NCBI RefSeq assembly: GCF_021347895.1 | Contig: NC_067114.1 | Span: forward strand, 29,020,373-29,084,372 | DNA: 64,000 bases | Direction of reading: 5' to 3' | Origin: Acanthochromis polyacanthus | Lineage: Eukaryota; Chordata; Actinopteri; Pomacentridae | Shown: positions 1 through 12,029 of the stretch, one piece after another | Numbering within the stretch: the stretch's first letter is position 1 | How the letters are laid out: each line of letters opens with the position of its first letter | Translations under genes and position numbers: made by a program | The notes under the pieces: generated by a model | What the model saw: only the letters and a program-made list of their open reading frames with translations | Databases searched by the model: none | Told to the model about the DNA's origin: nothing

Positions 1-420
1 TTCCAAAATGCAAATTCATTTTCTTCTTCAAGACTGCTCATTCTGTGACTAAATGAAAAAGCAAAAGCAAATCACATTTGACATTTAATTTTCAAAACGT
101 TCAACAGGAAAAAGGTAACAAAATTCAATTTGAAATGTCAAATTCGAAAATTCAAAAGCATGAGCAGAAATGCTTTTGAATTTCAAAGTCATGGCTGCAC
201 TATATGACTCAAAAATTAAATTAAAAAGCAATATTCCAAAATGTAATTTCATTTTCTTCTTCAAGACTGCTCATTTTGTGACCAAATTAAAAAGCAAAAG
301 CAAACTCAGAAATGCTTTTTCGTTTTCGTGCTCGCCCCGCAAATAGTGCAGCCATGACTTTGAAATTCTAAAGCATTTCTGCTAATGCTTTTGAATTTGA
401 GATATGAGTCACAATCGCTT
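1..420. repeat. Imperfect inverted and direct repeat cluster at the left edge
   Basis: A stretch of about 65 bp near position 5 is repeated in direct orientation near 236. A segment at about 156-203 (around 'gtcatggctgcactat') reappears as its reverse complement at about 340-395. The arrangement looks like a fold-back non-autonomous element cut by the window edge. No coding potential is seen. The family is not recognised. Confidence 0.55.
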
Positions 421-984
421 CCATGGCAGGCGGTTTAATTATTCCGTACCCTTTGCTGTATGGAAACCAAAGGCTGACCGAAGTGCCGTGTTCATAGTCT
501 GGTTTGACTTAGTAAGATAACCAGCTTTCTGTGCCTGACTGTGATGGAGGTTTAATTACGCCAGAGAATAAAAAGTCGCTCACTGCAGAACACTGAATCT
601 GAAGGAACTCGTCACCATTGGAAGTTTTAAAAACCGTATGAAGGATCTTGCAGTGGTTACTTTTCACACTTGTTGTCTTAACGTAAATCCTTCATCCTGT
701 GCTTTAATCTAACATGCATTTTATTTGTTTTGTTGAGTGAGTTGGTGCTGTCTGTTTTTAATTGTTGCACTTTTAATGTTTCTCTGGCTGCTGTCTTGCT
801 CAAGCTTCCTTTGAAAAAGAGGTCATTGCATCTCAACGGGAAAAGATATGTTATGTACCTGCTACATGCCAACCATCTGTATGTTGACATTATCGTTGCT
901 GAAGGAGAATGACTTCTGGTATGGCTTTTGCCTCAGTTGTTATACTTTATAATTTGCCTAAACCTGTGATATATGCTGTATATA
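421..984. other. Gene-free upstream region
   Basis: Ordinary AT-rich sequence between the edge repeat and the fold-back element at 985. Short open frames near 680-910 on both strands have no recognisable domain or splice context. I see no gene here. Confidence 0.4.
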
Positions 985-1230
985 TGTCAGGGTAGAGACT
1001 GCGATTTGGTAGAATTGGAGTCTCTACCAGTAGAAACTCCAATCCTACCAGTAGAGATTTGTCAGGGCTAAGGTTAGACTTTTAAGGTTAGGGTCAGGGG
1101 TCAGGGCAGGGATCAGATTTAAAGTTCCATCTCTACTGGTAGGATTGGAGTTTCTACTGGTAGAGACTCCAATCGCAATCTCTACTGGTAGAAACTCCAA
1201 TTCTACCAAATCGCAGTCTCTACCCTGACA
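985..1230. mobile_element. Fold-back element with 40-bp perfect terminal inverted repeats
   Basis: The ends read 'tgtcagggtagagactgcga' and its exact reverse complement, and perfect pairing runs about 40 bp inward. Sub-terminal blocks around 'actggtagaaactccaat' recur in both orientations, so most of the 246 bp can fold. Both sides are flanked by TATA, consistent with a TA target duplication of the Tc1/mariner type. There is no coding capacity. Confidence 0.8.
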
Positions 1231-1980
1231 TATATATTTTTATACACTGAAAAACATTCAGAACTACACGGCACACCTACACACCATGTCAGTAAGTATT
1301 TAATATTTAAATAAGAGTGGAATTCATACATTTACATCTTTGATTCATTTAAATCAGTCTTCTATTTTTTTATCTTTGTTTGTACTCTGTTATTCTTTGC
1401 TGCTCCTCAACAGTGTTTTCGCTCTTAAAGGATCTTTGTTCTCGATCATGACCTGGAACTAAGAGGACTTTAACTTTACAGGAGGATTTTTGTGAAGTAA
1501 AAAAAACGAAATTCTCCCTAAAGCTGTTCAGTAATGAGCAGTAAAGTCGCCTTTTGCTTGTGGACACCACAGAACAGTGTGATCCAGTCAGAAACAAGCA
1601 GCTCTCTTCTCCGCTGGTCTCATGGCCTCGGTGTGGAGAATGTCTTATCCGCTCTTATAAATCTAGAGAACTTCCAAAATGTCACATGTTTCTTGTCCTT
1701 TAACTTTTCTTCTAAACCTTAACAACCATCAAACCTCTCCTTCCTTCACTCCACCCCTCATTTTAACCTCCGTCTCCTCTGAACTTTAGCGCTCTTCTGA
1801 AGGGAACCATCGGTGGATCGCTTTCCTCTTCCTTTTAACCACTTTTCTCTTCTTTCTTCACTCCTACTTGGATTCTTCTTCTGTCACTCAATGTTTTCTT
1901 CTTGAGTGTGTCTGCTGTCTCTGTTTTCCTTCCTGCTGTTGTCAGTGTTGTGTATAGTAGATTCACAGCTCTCCTCTGCT

Positions 1981-4900
1981 ATGTGGTGGTGGCTGCTCGG
2001 GACTCTGAGCTGCTTGGCGTTGGCGGGGGTTGTCACCTTCTTCCTGGTCACCGGGAAACGCCACAAGGTGTTCAGTGAGAAGTGCCTGAGGCCGCCGGGA
2101 CCCCTGGTCACTGATAGCAAGCAGAGGGATGCCAGGCTGAAGACGGGTAAGAAACGTTTCCCTTACAGATCTTTGCATCTTAGATAACTTTCTGATTCAC
2201 TTCATGTACCAGGAGAAAGCTCAGCCGTTCTAGGGATTTCACAATTGATGGGTCCGTCACTTTTAGCGCTATTGCCATCTGATTTTCATGAGTGTTTTTT
2301 CTAGTTCAAACTGTCATGGTCCCAAGAAGATAAGCACCACTGACTTGATGGTGATTCTATAACAGGGGTGTCCAAGATGAGGCCCAAAACCGTAAAAATC
2401 ACAGAGAAGACATGAAGTGCAGATTGTAAATTAGTAAAACTATAAATTTAAAATAATTTCTAGACCATGACAAGTTGTTTTGATCATGAAGCAAAATACT
2501 AGATCTATCATTGTTCTTTTGTCATTTTATGTCTCATTTTTGGAATAGTTTGTCTTGTGTTTGTTGTTTTTTTTTAAAAGTAAAATACTACATCGTTCAG
2601 TTCCAGATACCTGTGACTTTTCTGTCTATTGTTTTGTCACTTTGTAACTTTCTTGTCAAATTTTTTTTCTCTTTCTTGCTGTGTTTCGCGCCGGTTGTCT
2701 AATTTCTTGACATTTAGTGCCTCATTTTTGTCATTTTGTGTCTTATTTTTGTAATATTTTGTCTTGTATGTGTTGTTCTTTAAAGCAAAACACGATATCA
2801 TTCAGGTCAGTCCTGTGACTAAATGTTGTGTTCCTTTGTAGACACTCTGTGATCTGGAAGTTGTAATGTGGAAATGATAAACTGAGGTATAATGTTGTTG
2901 AAATTGAACTTATCGTTCTGAACATATTTCAGTTTGTTCATAATGTTTTGTAAAAAGATAGTTAATTGAATGTGGATATTTTCAGAATGTACTTTTTTGC
3001 ACTAAAACAAAGGTAACATTAGGAGTTGTGGTTATTTATCGATTATGCTGTGATTTTACTGCTCTGGACCGCTTGAGATCAGATTGGACTGAATGTGAAA
3101 CCTGAACTAAGATGAATTTGGCATCCCTGTTCTATAAAGTTTATATGTGTTACATGAGGATGGTAAGGACAGACATTTAACTGTAGGTCAGATCTATAAA
3201 AGTTGCATTCCATAAAAAAAAAAACCCTGCTTCCAAATACAAGATGGCTAGAAACCCTCACAGCCTTCCACCAAACTGATCTAAAGAGGTGTTTCCCTGC
3301 AGGGTTTCGAGTGGACCGTGTTCCCGCTGATCTGGATGCGGTTGTGATTGGCAGCGGCGTGGGAGGTTTGACAGCAGCAGCGCTTCTATCCAAAGCCGGG
3401 AAGAAGGTTGTTGTTCTTGAGCAACATGATCAGGCTGGAGGCTGCACACACACCTTCGAGAATAAGGGCTTTGAGTTTGATGTGGGTAAGTACCTGAAGT
3501 AACCGCACAAAACGTAGTAGTTCCCTGTGGAAGGTCATTAAAAGGTGATGTGGGAGTATTGGGCCAAGGTTCTTTGATGTTAAAACACTAAATAAGTTGA
3601 TTTTCCACCACCAGGCATCCATTACCTGGGCCAGCTTCATGAGAACAGCATGTTAAAAATTGCTTTGGATCAGATCACAGAAGGACAGTTGATATTCACA
3701 AAGCTGGAGAAGCACTTTGATACGCTGGTCCTGGGTCAGCCTGACCAGCGCAGGTAGGACACATCTTCTTTATCTCGAGTTTTAGTCTGTCTCTTTTTAT
3801 CTGTAAAGGGCTTCTTTATTTCATTGCCGGCTCATTAAGATGTTACTAGTGCTTCCTGCTAGCCTAGCCGCGCTAGACAACCCACGGCAACGAATTTAAT
3901 TCTCTGCCAGGGTGGGTCTAGTTACCCTCCATAAGGCTCGAGGTTGGATTCTCCTAAAACTGGCCGGACCAATCACCATGAAGTGTAGAGTCAGAAGGCG
4001 GGCATAACTAAGTGACGACAGAGGCGCGACGATTCTGACAGAAACAACCGTCGCACAATAAACAGTTATCTTTTGACTCGGCTTTGGCCACAGCCCTTAA
4101 AGATTTGAAGCTAAAATTCAACTTGAAAGATAAACAAAGGACGGCACTGAAGTGTTTCATTGAGAAGAAAGACGTATTTGGACTTATGCCGACGGGATAT
4201 GGCAAATCCTTAATATACCAGTTGGCTCCGCTGGTTGGGAAGCTAATGGACTTAGCCACAATCCGCCGGCGCTCTCGGAACTACGTCAGCCTATTCGTTG
4301 CGCTGATTGGTTGTATACCTACCCAATTGCTGCAGAGTGATTTGAAAGACAACCTTTTAGCCCGCCTCTCTCCCTGTCGAGAGTTCCTAGAACTTTGCGT
4401 CTTCAGACCTGGGTCTAGCGCGGCTAGGCTAGCTTCCTGCAGCATTTGCCAACTTTCAGCACCTCATTTTGTGTCGCTTACACCTTGTCATTTTCAGAGA
4501 GTACCATATTCATGCTGGGAAGACTGAGATGGCAGCAAGCCTGAAGAAGCAGTTCCCAGGAGAAGACGATGCCATTGATGAGTTCATGAGACTGATGAAG
4601 GTAGAGAGGGTGGGAGGTGTTCACAATCAGGATAGAATGATGGACGAGATTGTGGAAAAAGATAAGAATGAATACGGTGGTTATTGTCAAATGAGAAATA
4701 CAGTTTAAAAGGTAAATAGCGTACTGAACATGTGCCGCACTAATGGCTATTAGCAGCTTCAGTATTGGGTTTCGTCACTATGTAGACGACACCCAACTCT
4801 ATATTGCGGTTAATTGTCATGTTTTCACGCTTCATTGATTTGAATCACAACAAATGAAGGTATAGTAGCCTCCATCTTTTCCCTTGTATAGAACAGCAAT

Positions 4901-7900
4901 ACAAACAGTTAACGGGTGAAGACGGTGACATTGTGTGGACAGAGAGCACAACTATAGAGTTTGAGGAGCACGCTTTACTAGGAAACATTGCCCATTTCTT
5001 TTTATGATAAGTATGTTTACAGCTGCCTAAAATGTAATTCTAAAACCCACTGTGAGGTAAAATATAGATAAAAAATTATGTATATATGTAGGACTTCAAT
5101 ACATCAAAAGACAAAAAGGAAATGTTGGAAATTAGCTTAGCCACATAAGGTGAGAGAATCTTTTTCTACATGCTCTTAAGTCACAGCTGGAATATAAACC
5201 AACTAACTAGTAGTATTTTACAATTTGTTAAAGAGGTTTTTCAGATGGGGACACCAAAAATCTTATTGTTGCACATCAAAACGTAAACTAACTAAAGTTC
5301 ATGTGGATAGACTAATGCAGGCACAGCAGGTATTTTGGTTTTTATGTTGACCACTATTCAAAAACGCCCAGGAGAAGAGATGTGATGTTGTGATGTTGCT
5401 TCAGTGTTGCTTCTATACTATGAGACACTCGTCTTAATTGTGATTATGCGTCCTCTTGCAGCTCGCCTCTCGGAGGACGCCCCTCATTGCCATCTTGAAG
5501 ATCGTACCTTACTGGCTGGTTGACTTCCTCATTCGGACTGGCCTCTTACATCGCATATCTTCAGTGTTTCGCCTAGCAACGACCAACCATTCAGAACTAA
5601 TGTCGCGCCTCACAAAGAACAAGGACCTGCAGGCTCTGTCTGCCTACCTGTTCTACGGTGCCGGAAACACACCAACATGTACAATCATTCAGATCACACA
5701 CAAACTGCACACCCTCTTCATTGTCCTGTGTGTCCTCTGTCATGCAGGTGTTCCTCCTAAACAGTCCAGTTTTCTCATCAACGCTCTCCTCCTCCACCAC
5801 TACAAGCGGGGTGCGTACTACCCACGAGGGGGCGCCAGCGAGTTTGCTTTCCACATCATCCCGGTTATTCAGCAGTCTGGAGGTGCAGTGCTGGTCAGGG
5901 CTCCTGTACAACGCATCCTCCTCAACCAGCAGGGGAAGGCCTGTGGTGAGCAACGGTTCCAGTTCTACAATTTCATTTAGCAGACGCTTTTATCCAAAGC
6001 GACGTACATCTGAGAGCAGATACGACACAAGCAAGGATCTAGTCAGGAGAAAACAACCTGGATAAGAGCCATAAAACAAGTTAAAGAGTTGTTTTATGAT
6101 AGGACTATGGTGTTTACAGGCAGTAGACGTAAGAGGATTTAACAAAGTCTGACTATTACCTGACTTAGAAGTGTGGAGGACTTTAAGTACCTAGGATCAT
6201 GGGTTGAATCCACAGAAAAAGACCTGAAAATCAGAAAGGCACTCGCTTGGCAGGTGCTCAACAAGATGATGAGCATCTGGAAGTCTAAGATGTCACGGGA
6301 TACCAAAGTCCGCCTCTTTCGGGCGACCGTGGAATCAGTTCTACTCTATGGATGCGAGGCTTGGACAATGACTCTGGCCTTAGAGAAATCCCTTAATGGT
6401 TGCTACACCCATATGGTGAGGGCAGTCCTTGATATAAAGTGGTTTCATCACGTGCCGAACAGTGAGCTATATAAGGGAATGAACAAAGTTGGAGACACGG
6501 TGGCTGGGTGGAGAATGCAGCTTGCAGGGCATTGCTTTCGTCACAAGGAATTACCTGCCAGTGACCTCATCCTCTGGGCACCAATGCATGGGAACAGGAA
6601 AAGAGGGCGGAGAAGAATAAATTACATCGATATATTGAAGAGGGATACTGGAGTTGAGAGTGAGGGAGAGCTGGCCTCGTGTATGATGGACCGCGATGTC
6701 TGGAAGATCCATGTTGGAGCCCAGCTGAGGCCACCATAGTAGTCGTAGTATTACTGACAAAAAGTCCTGATCAAAAACCAAAGTTCCAAAAACACTGACC
6801 AGCTAACTGCTGTCTTCTGTGTGCTAGATCTGAGCTTGCTGTAGGGAGATGAATTCTTTAATAAGGTCGCCTGTTCTCCTAAAGTTTAACCAACTTGTTC
6901 TGTTCAGTAATTTAACGTTTATTTAACCTGATAAGTTAGTTGAAAACTGATTCTCATCTTCAATAACGACCTGGACGGCAAAGTTAACAGTGGACAGATT
7001 TTGACTCTACATTCAACCTGGTGTATTGTCAAAGTCTTTGAACCAAATCCAAGTCCAAAATGTTCCATTCCATCATTTTCTCTGGCATCAGCACTTTGAC
7101 AGACTCATGGTGGGTAAGGCTTCCTTCTTGTCCCTACTAAGCCCTGGAAGGGACATGAAGGGGGAATACAATCTGTGTACTTTCTCAAAATCTTTTGAAA
7201 CTTTTACAAGAGCCATCAGGATAACAGTGTATGCATATATGTGTTTTAGGTGTGACGGTTCTTAAAGGACAAGAAGAGATTGAGGTCCGTGCCCCTGTTG
7301 TCATTTCTAATGCTGGAATCTTCAACACCTTCCAGAAGTTTCTACCTCAGCAGATACAGGAGCAACCAGGTCATGCATTTGATTGCACCTACTTCTGATT
7401 TTATCTCTTTTTTTTAATCACGTTTTTCCTCCCTGTGATACTCAAAGTCTTTGTGTGTGCCGGTGTGTAGAGATCCAGTCGTTGTTGGGTATGGTACGTC
7501 ATGGAATGGGTTCCTTCTTGGTGTTCGTTGGTTTGGATGGAACCAAAGAGGAGCTGGGCATTGTTTCCACCAACTTCTGGATGTATAAAGACAATGACTT
7601 GGACTCACTGTAGGTGTTTTCCTCTACCTTTTTAATCTCTTATGTTAATCCAGCACATCCGCTTCCATTTACTCTATTTTAAAGTTTATGGATTTATCTG
7701 ATGTGCTGCCTTTCATCTGTTTGTGAACACATGTGTGAAGTATGGAAAAATACTCTTCTCTGAGCAAAGAGGAGGTATTGGGGAACATACCCATGATGTT
7801 CATCACCTTCCCATCTGCTAAAGACCCAACATCCAGCATCAGACACCCAGGTAACACAAAACCACACAAAAGTACAACATGCCTAAACTGATTCTGTGTT

Positions 7901-10900
7901 ACTGCTGACTTTCTCAAGCATCTTTAATGTTTTCCGGGTGATTACTACAGGTGATCTCCACATTTTTTGGTGGACATTTGTTCAACATAAAGACCTAATA
8001 GTTTTTTAGGTTTATTTTGCTACCTGCTAAATATATAAGTGGTGCAACTGACTGTTACCCAAGTCAAATTGACCATTGAAGCACCTTAGTACTCTAAATT
8101 TGCAGTAATTGTTACCATTTGTTACATATTTCCAAAAGTTTGGCAGAAGTAAACGTCCTGGAGCCAAATGATAAGGTCGAGAAGCAAATGGAATTTTTCA
8201 GATAGCTTGATAGACATTTAAAATAACTCAAAATGTGTCCAAAATTATTCAAAACCTGTACAGAACAAGTTAAAAAGGGTCCAGAGAAACATAAAATTGG
8301 TCCAAAATTGCTCAGATTTGTCTGAAATAACTCGAAAATTGTCAAAGATGTATTCTAAATTTGTACAAAATAAGCTAAAAACTGTCCAAAGTGACACAAA
8401 ATTGGCCCTAAATTGCCAAAATTTGTCTAAAATAACAAATAAATTGTCAAAATGTTGTTCCAAATCTGTACAAAACAAGTTAAAAATGGTTGAAAATGAC
8501 TTAGTTTGTCCAAAATAATTTGAAATCCATCAAAATGTAATTGAAAGTTGTATAGTTGATCCTACTAGAGTGGAAATATGTCTTTTTTTTTTTAAATTAA
8601 AAGCAGGCATTTTCCAGTTTGTGAAACATAATGATCTATATAGAAGTGTTTAAGTGTCACAGAAGGTGTCCAAAGCCCATTGGCTGCAACATGCAATGGG
8701 CTGCATCGATGTAAACGTGACCTATCAGGTGACAAAACACCATGAGAAGAATAGCAACAATATGTTTTCAGTTCGTTAGTATTTTCACGCTCCACACTGT
8801 TCTAAATGTGGGCTTTTATTATCCCACAGTTACACTTTTTACTGGACAATGTTCAAAAAGTTCAGTGATTTGGAACATTTGCTGCTCTTTCTTTTCTTTT
8901 CCTTCTTCTCTCTCTGCAGGGAAATCCTGTATGACTTTGCTAACTATGGCTCGCTACGAGTGGTTCGAGGAGTGGGAGGGGACGAAGCTTGGCAAGAGGG
9001 GACAGGATTACGTGGATATGAAAAACGGCATGGCCCAAGAGCTGCTGGAGTGGGCGCTGACCATCTTCCCTCAGCTACGAGACAAGGTGTTAGCATGTAG
9101 CTGTACTTGTGCAGGGTACAGATGCTTCCATCAGCAACAACATACATAAAGCTTGGTTCTTTCTCATTTAAAGTTTTTTTTAAAATAATGTGACAGTGCA
9201 CACCTAGAATCCAGACAGTATTGTTTGCTCTACGTACGGGTAACTTTACTGCCCCTGCTCGCCATGGCCGCAATTCAATGGACTATTTCTATTCACTAAG
9301 TTCTTCACCGTTGAAGAATAAATCCACTTATGTTAAATATATATCTAAACATAGTGTTTTCTCATCTAATGTCACTGTCTTGTTGTCCTCTAATTGTTTG
9401 ACAAGCTAAGCTAATTTAGATTTATGTAGTCAAAGGTTTTTCATCGATTTTTTTGAAATCAACCTCAACGCCAATACATTTTTAGGTATAGTAGAAATGA
9501 TCTACTTACATTTTTCATTTTACCTAACCTAACCTTAGCTATGCCGAGCGTTTTGGCCTCTTTTAGCTCATTGTTTTGGTTGCTTTTGTTATAGGAGGCA
9601 ACTTTTTAGGGCAAAAACATGAACTCATCCCACTTTATGCTGCCTGCAAAGCACTAAATAGCAGACAGACAAAGCTAGCAACTTACTGGTTAGCATCTAG
9701 CAGCTAAAGAGCTGGATTTCTTCTACTGAAGTTGGTTGAGACCAAAAACGGAGCCAAAAGGAAAGTTACTCATTTTCATTACGACTCAAAATTTGTCCTG
9801 CTGTCCCAAGTAGCCAAAAAAATCAGCTTTGATCACTAGAACTTACTAAAGTGAAAGATGTCTGCGCTAAAGGTGATCAATTCATCTTGGGTTTGCTTCA
9901 TTCTTGATGTATACTAAAGTCAAGGTTCACTTACTAGACTTTTGTCTGTGTACAATGAGCATCTTTAGTGAATTAAACTTGTTGTGGTGTCAGTGTTCCA
10001 TTTGCTGCAGAAGGTTGTGGGAAATCCAAAGCTACAGTTCCACGCCAGGCGTAAACTAACCGTGACATCACCCGTTGGTTTCAACGCCGAGAAAATGAAG
10101 CCCGGATTTTGCTACTTCCTGGTCGCCGTTTTGGATTTTTTGGAGCTAGTGATGTAAAAAACAGACTGGACCGGAGAGCAACCAAGGGCAGGATTGGCTG
10201 AGGACTCTCTTATCCCGCCCACGTTTTACCGCAGAGGTTTCTGTTGCTGTCTGTCAAGTATAGCCACGCCCCCTGGCTCCGCCAACTTTAACGATTTATT
10301 TAAAATTCAGTATTGATTTATTTTAAGATCAGCCACCTGATCTCTCATTTTGACCATGAAAACTAACGGGAAAAAAATCCTGAGCTGTAGAAAATCAGTC
10401 TATCAAATTTTATTTTTTCCAAAAATGAATTGGGGTCTATGGAGAAAAAGCTTTTTGGAGCCAACCCTAGCGGACGGCGTGATATTGCAAGTTTTTGACA
10501 CTTCCGGGTTGGCTTCAATTCTGGAGCCAGATGCTACGTCCACTATTTATACAGTCTATGTTCCACGCTGATCATTGTCTCCTGCTGGTGTGTGTTCAGG
10601 TGGTGATGGTAGATGCTGCCTCCCCTCTAACTAATGTGCACTATCTGGGTGCTCCGAGAGGTGAGATGTACGGAGCTGAGCACAACTTGGAGCGCTTCAG
10701 TCCGGAAGTGGTTGCTAAAACTCGACCGGAGACTCCGATCAGCGGCCTCTACCTGACAGGTGACATAAACAGACTGATGCCAACAGCTTTTAAAGGATGA
10801 GTGTGTAGGAATCAGTGACATCTAGTGGTGAGGGCGTGCATTGCAACCAGGTCAATAGCACTCCACACCTTTTTCTTTCTAAGCATGCAGGAAAAGCTAC

Positions 10901-12029
10901 AGTTGTTGTCACTACAGAATAGAAATGCCAGTAGTTAGTTTGTCCACTCTAGGCCACTGCAGAAACATGGCAGTAGAACATAACAGACGATTACACACTA
11001 TACACAAATCTTATACAGTGGCTCTATAAGTAGCATTATTTCTTAGAGAAATGCATTAAAAACAGGAAAAGGATAACTGGTAATGGGTCAGCATATAATT
11101 GTGGGACTTTTTCTAACATAGCTGACATTTTTGCTGTTTTCAGGCCTAAAATCAACATGGCCGCCACATGGCATTTTTAGATAAAGATTCTTCTAAATAT
11201 TATTTATACATTTGAGTCAAATTGGAAGTTATTTCCTAATATATTGTCTTAAACCTGTTGACTACTTTATATGAAATAAGTCAGAAAGCCTTGGAGTCTT
11301 CCAGTCTTTTCTTCAGGAGGAAATGACATCATGTGGAGCAGGTCATGTGATCTGGAATTAACACACTTCCTGGAGAGGTGTTTTTGGAACGGGGAACTTA
11401 GTGGAAAGGGATTTCTCGGACACAGATTTCCATATAAAGTTTGATATATTGCCAAAAAAGAAATATCTGTCATGATTATCTCAACTTAACAAAAAGAACA
11501 CAATCCAAACTATTTCTGAATCAGCTCATTTTATTATCGTTTAGCTCATTAGAAGGTGGTTGGTATTAAATTCGGATGGTTATTTAGTTGACATTTTAGT
11601 GATATCCAGTTATTTTTTATTAATAAGTGATTGTTTCCTTAATAAATAATTATGGAATTTGTAAAGACATGATCATAATGAACATAAAAATGTGACTTTC
11701 TTTACTTTTAATAAAAATGTATGCAGATATTTCCCATGGATATCCCGTATTCTCAGGAAAAGTCTACCAGGTGACTCCATTTGTAGCAGCCAGGGTTCTT
11801 ATTGACATAACAGTTCAAAAAACATCTCACTGATAAAACCCAGCTACTCAATCTCCTCCATGTCTGTTCGTGTTCAGGGCAGGATGTCTTCTGTAACGGC
11901 ATGGCTGGAGCTCTGCATGGCGGGCTGCTCTGTGCATCAGCTGTCCTCAACCAGATTCTCTACATCGACCTTCTGGCCCTGAAGACCCGCCTCAAACACA
12001 AAAAGACGGATCCCACGCTGGGCTGGTAG
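1981..12029 (+). CDS. retsat: All-trans-retinol 13,14-reductase (retinol saturase), complete
   Basis: FAD-dependent oxidoreductase that saturates the 13-14 double bond of all-trans-retinol at the ER membrane. Exons: 1981-2146, 3303-3485, 3615-3753, 4498-4600, 5462-5657, 5748-5945, 7250-7369, 7471-7609, 7741-7850, 8920-9086, 10600-10759, 11878-12029. All junctions are GT-AG and phases agree, giving 1833 nt and 610 aa, the same length as human RETSAT. Residues 1-23 form a signal/membrane segment after three tryptophans. A Rossmann dinucleotide-binding motif follows at about 69-98 ([20 protein letters not shown] then VVVLEQ). Family blocks [35 protein letters not shown] and [11 protein letters not shown] are present in order. 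I chose the ATG at 1981 because it starts the hydrophobic segment. Introns 1, 3, 4, 6, 9, 10 and 11 contain mobile-element or repeat insertions, but no exon is broken. A fish-specific retsat paralogue cannot be excluded. Confidence 0.9.
2363..3129. mobile_element. Non-autonomous hAT-type element in retsat intron 1
   Basis: The element starts 'caggggtgtcc' and ends '...ccctg'. It is flanked on both sides by the exact 8-bp duplication TTCTATAA (2355-2362 and 3130-3137), the hAT hallmark. The interior is T-rich with many 'tttgtc' runs and shares sequence with the related copies at 23400-23733, 36436-37759 and 49313-49927. No transposase is encoded. Confidence 0.85.
3860..4431 (+). mobile_element. 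TIR element carrying a RecQ-like helicase fragment, copy 1 (retsat intron 3)
   Basis: The ends are 'tagcctagccgcgctagac' and its exact reverse complement (19-bp TIR). It is flanked by a perfect 9-bp target duplication, GCTTCCTGC, at 3851-3859 and 4432-4440. An open frame from about 4084 to 4250 encodes a superfamily-2 helicase start: a Q-motif-like stretch ([20 protein letters not shown]) followed by Walker A ([14 protein letters not shown]), as in RecQ helicases. Homology stops soon after and there is no DEAH box. This is an internally deleted or gene-capturing non-autonomous copy. A 9-bp duplication is typical of Mutator-like elements, but no transposase is present to assign a family. Confidence 0.8.
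4700..4830 (+). pseudogene. LINE reverse-transcriptase sliver (catalytic YxDD motif), retsat intron 4
   Basis: Around 4762-4812 the plus strand reads [14 protein letters not shown], the palm-domain catalytic motif of CR1/L2-type LINE reverse transcriptases (usually YADDTQLY). No longer open frame is left on either side, so only a short fossil remains. The rest of the intron (4831-5461) holds nothing I recognise. Confidence 0.6.
5975..6760 (+). pseudogene. LINE reverse-transcriptase C-terminal fragment in retsat intron 6
   Basis: An open stretch from about 6170 to 6739 encodes some 188 residues: [10 protein letters not shown], then a block with [12 protein letters not shown] and a C-terminal [13 protein letters not shown] basic segment. 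This is the tail of an RTE/jockey-like LINE ORF2 common in fish genomes. No catalytic palm domain lies upstream, so it is a 5'-truncated, dead insertion in retsat sense orientation. Just before it, at 5975-6035, is the motif 'cagacgcttttatccaaagc', which I recall as frequent in teleost repeats. 6761-7249 holds nothing recognisable. Confidence 0.8.
8216..8520. repeat. Degenerate minisatellite, period about 105 bp, retsat intron 9
   Basis: About three diverged units; the marker 'gtacaaaacaagttaaaa' and close variants occur near 8258, 8365 and 8468. Each unit is itself built from shorter 'aaaattgtccaaaa'-like subunits. Open frames here on both strands are by-products of the A/T bias. Confidence 0.7.
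9087..10045. other. Intron 10 of retsat, left part, no gene
   Basis: Non-coding sequence with no recognised element. The 8 bp TTCCACGC at 10038-10045 is the left copy of a target duplication for the next element. Confidence 0.4.
10046..10560. mobile_element. 515-bp dispersed element with 8-bp target duplication, copy 1
   Basis: It begins 'caggcgtaaactaaccgtga', ends 'tttatacagtctatg', and is flanked by an exact 8-bp duplication, TTCCACGC (10038-10045 and 10561-10568). A nearly identical copy in the same orientation sits at 38726-39250 with its own exact duplication. The termini are not convincing inverted repeats. A short open frame inside (10350-10571) is shared by both copies but resembles no known protein. 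Confidence 0.85.
11260..11745. repeat. Dispersed repeat in retsat intron 11
   Basis: The same sequence occurs in reverse orientation at 45595-46020, and part of it at 38385-38580. A landmark is 'tctgtcatgattatctcaac' at about 11467, which pairs with the reverse-complement copy at about 45880. It contains no coding capacity. It is a middle-repetitive element of unassigned family. Confidence 0.7.

Noticed and set aside
4084..4527. A genuine host helicase exon inside retsat
   Set aside because: It is bounded by terminal inverted repeats and a 9-bp duplication, stops after Walker A, and is repeated at 18856-19430.
10350..10571. 73-codon open frame, repeated at 39040-39321
   Set aside because: Part of a dispersed 515-bp element; no recognised domain; noted only as shared between copies.
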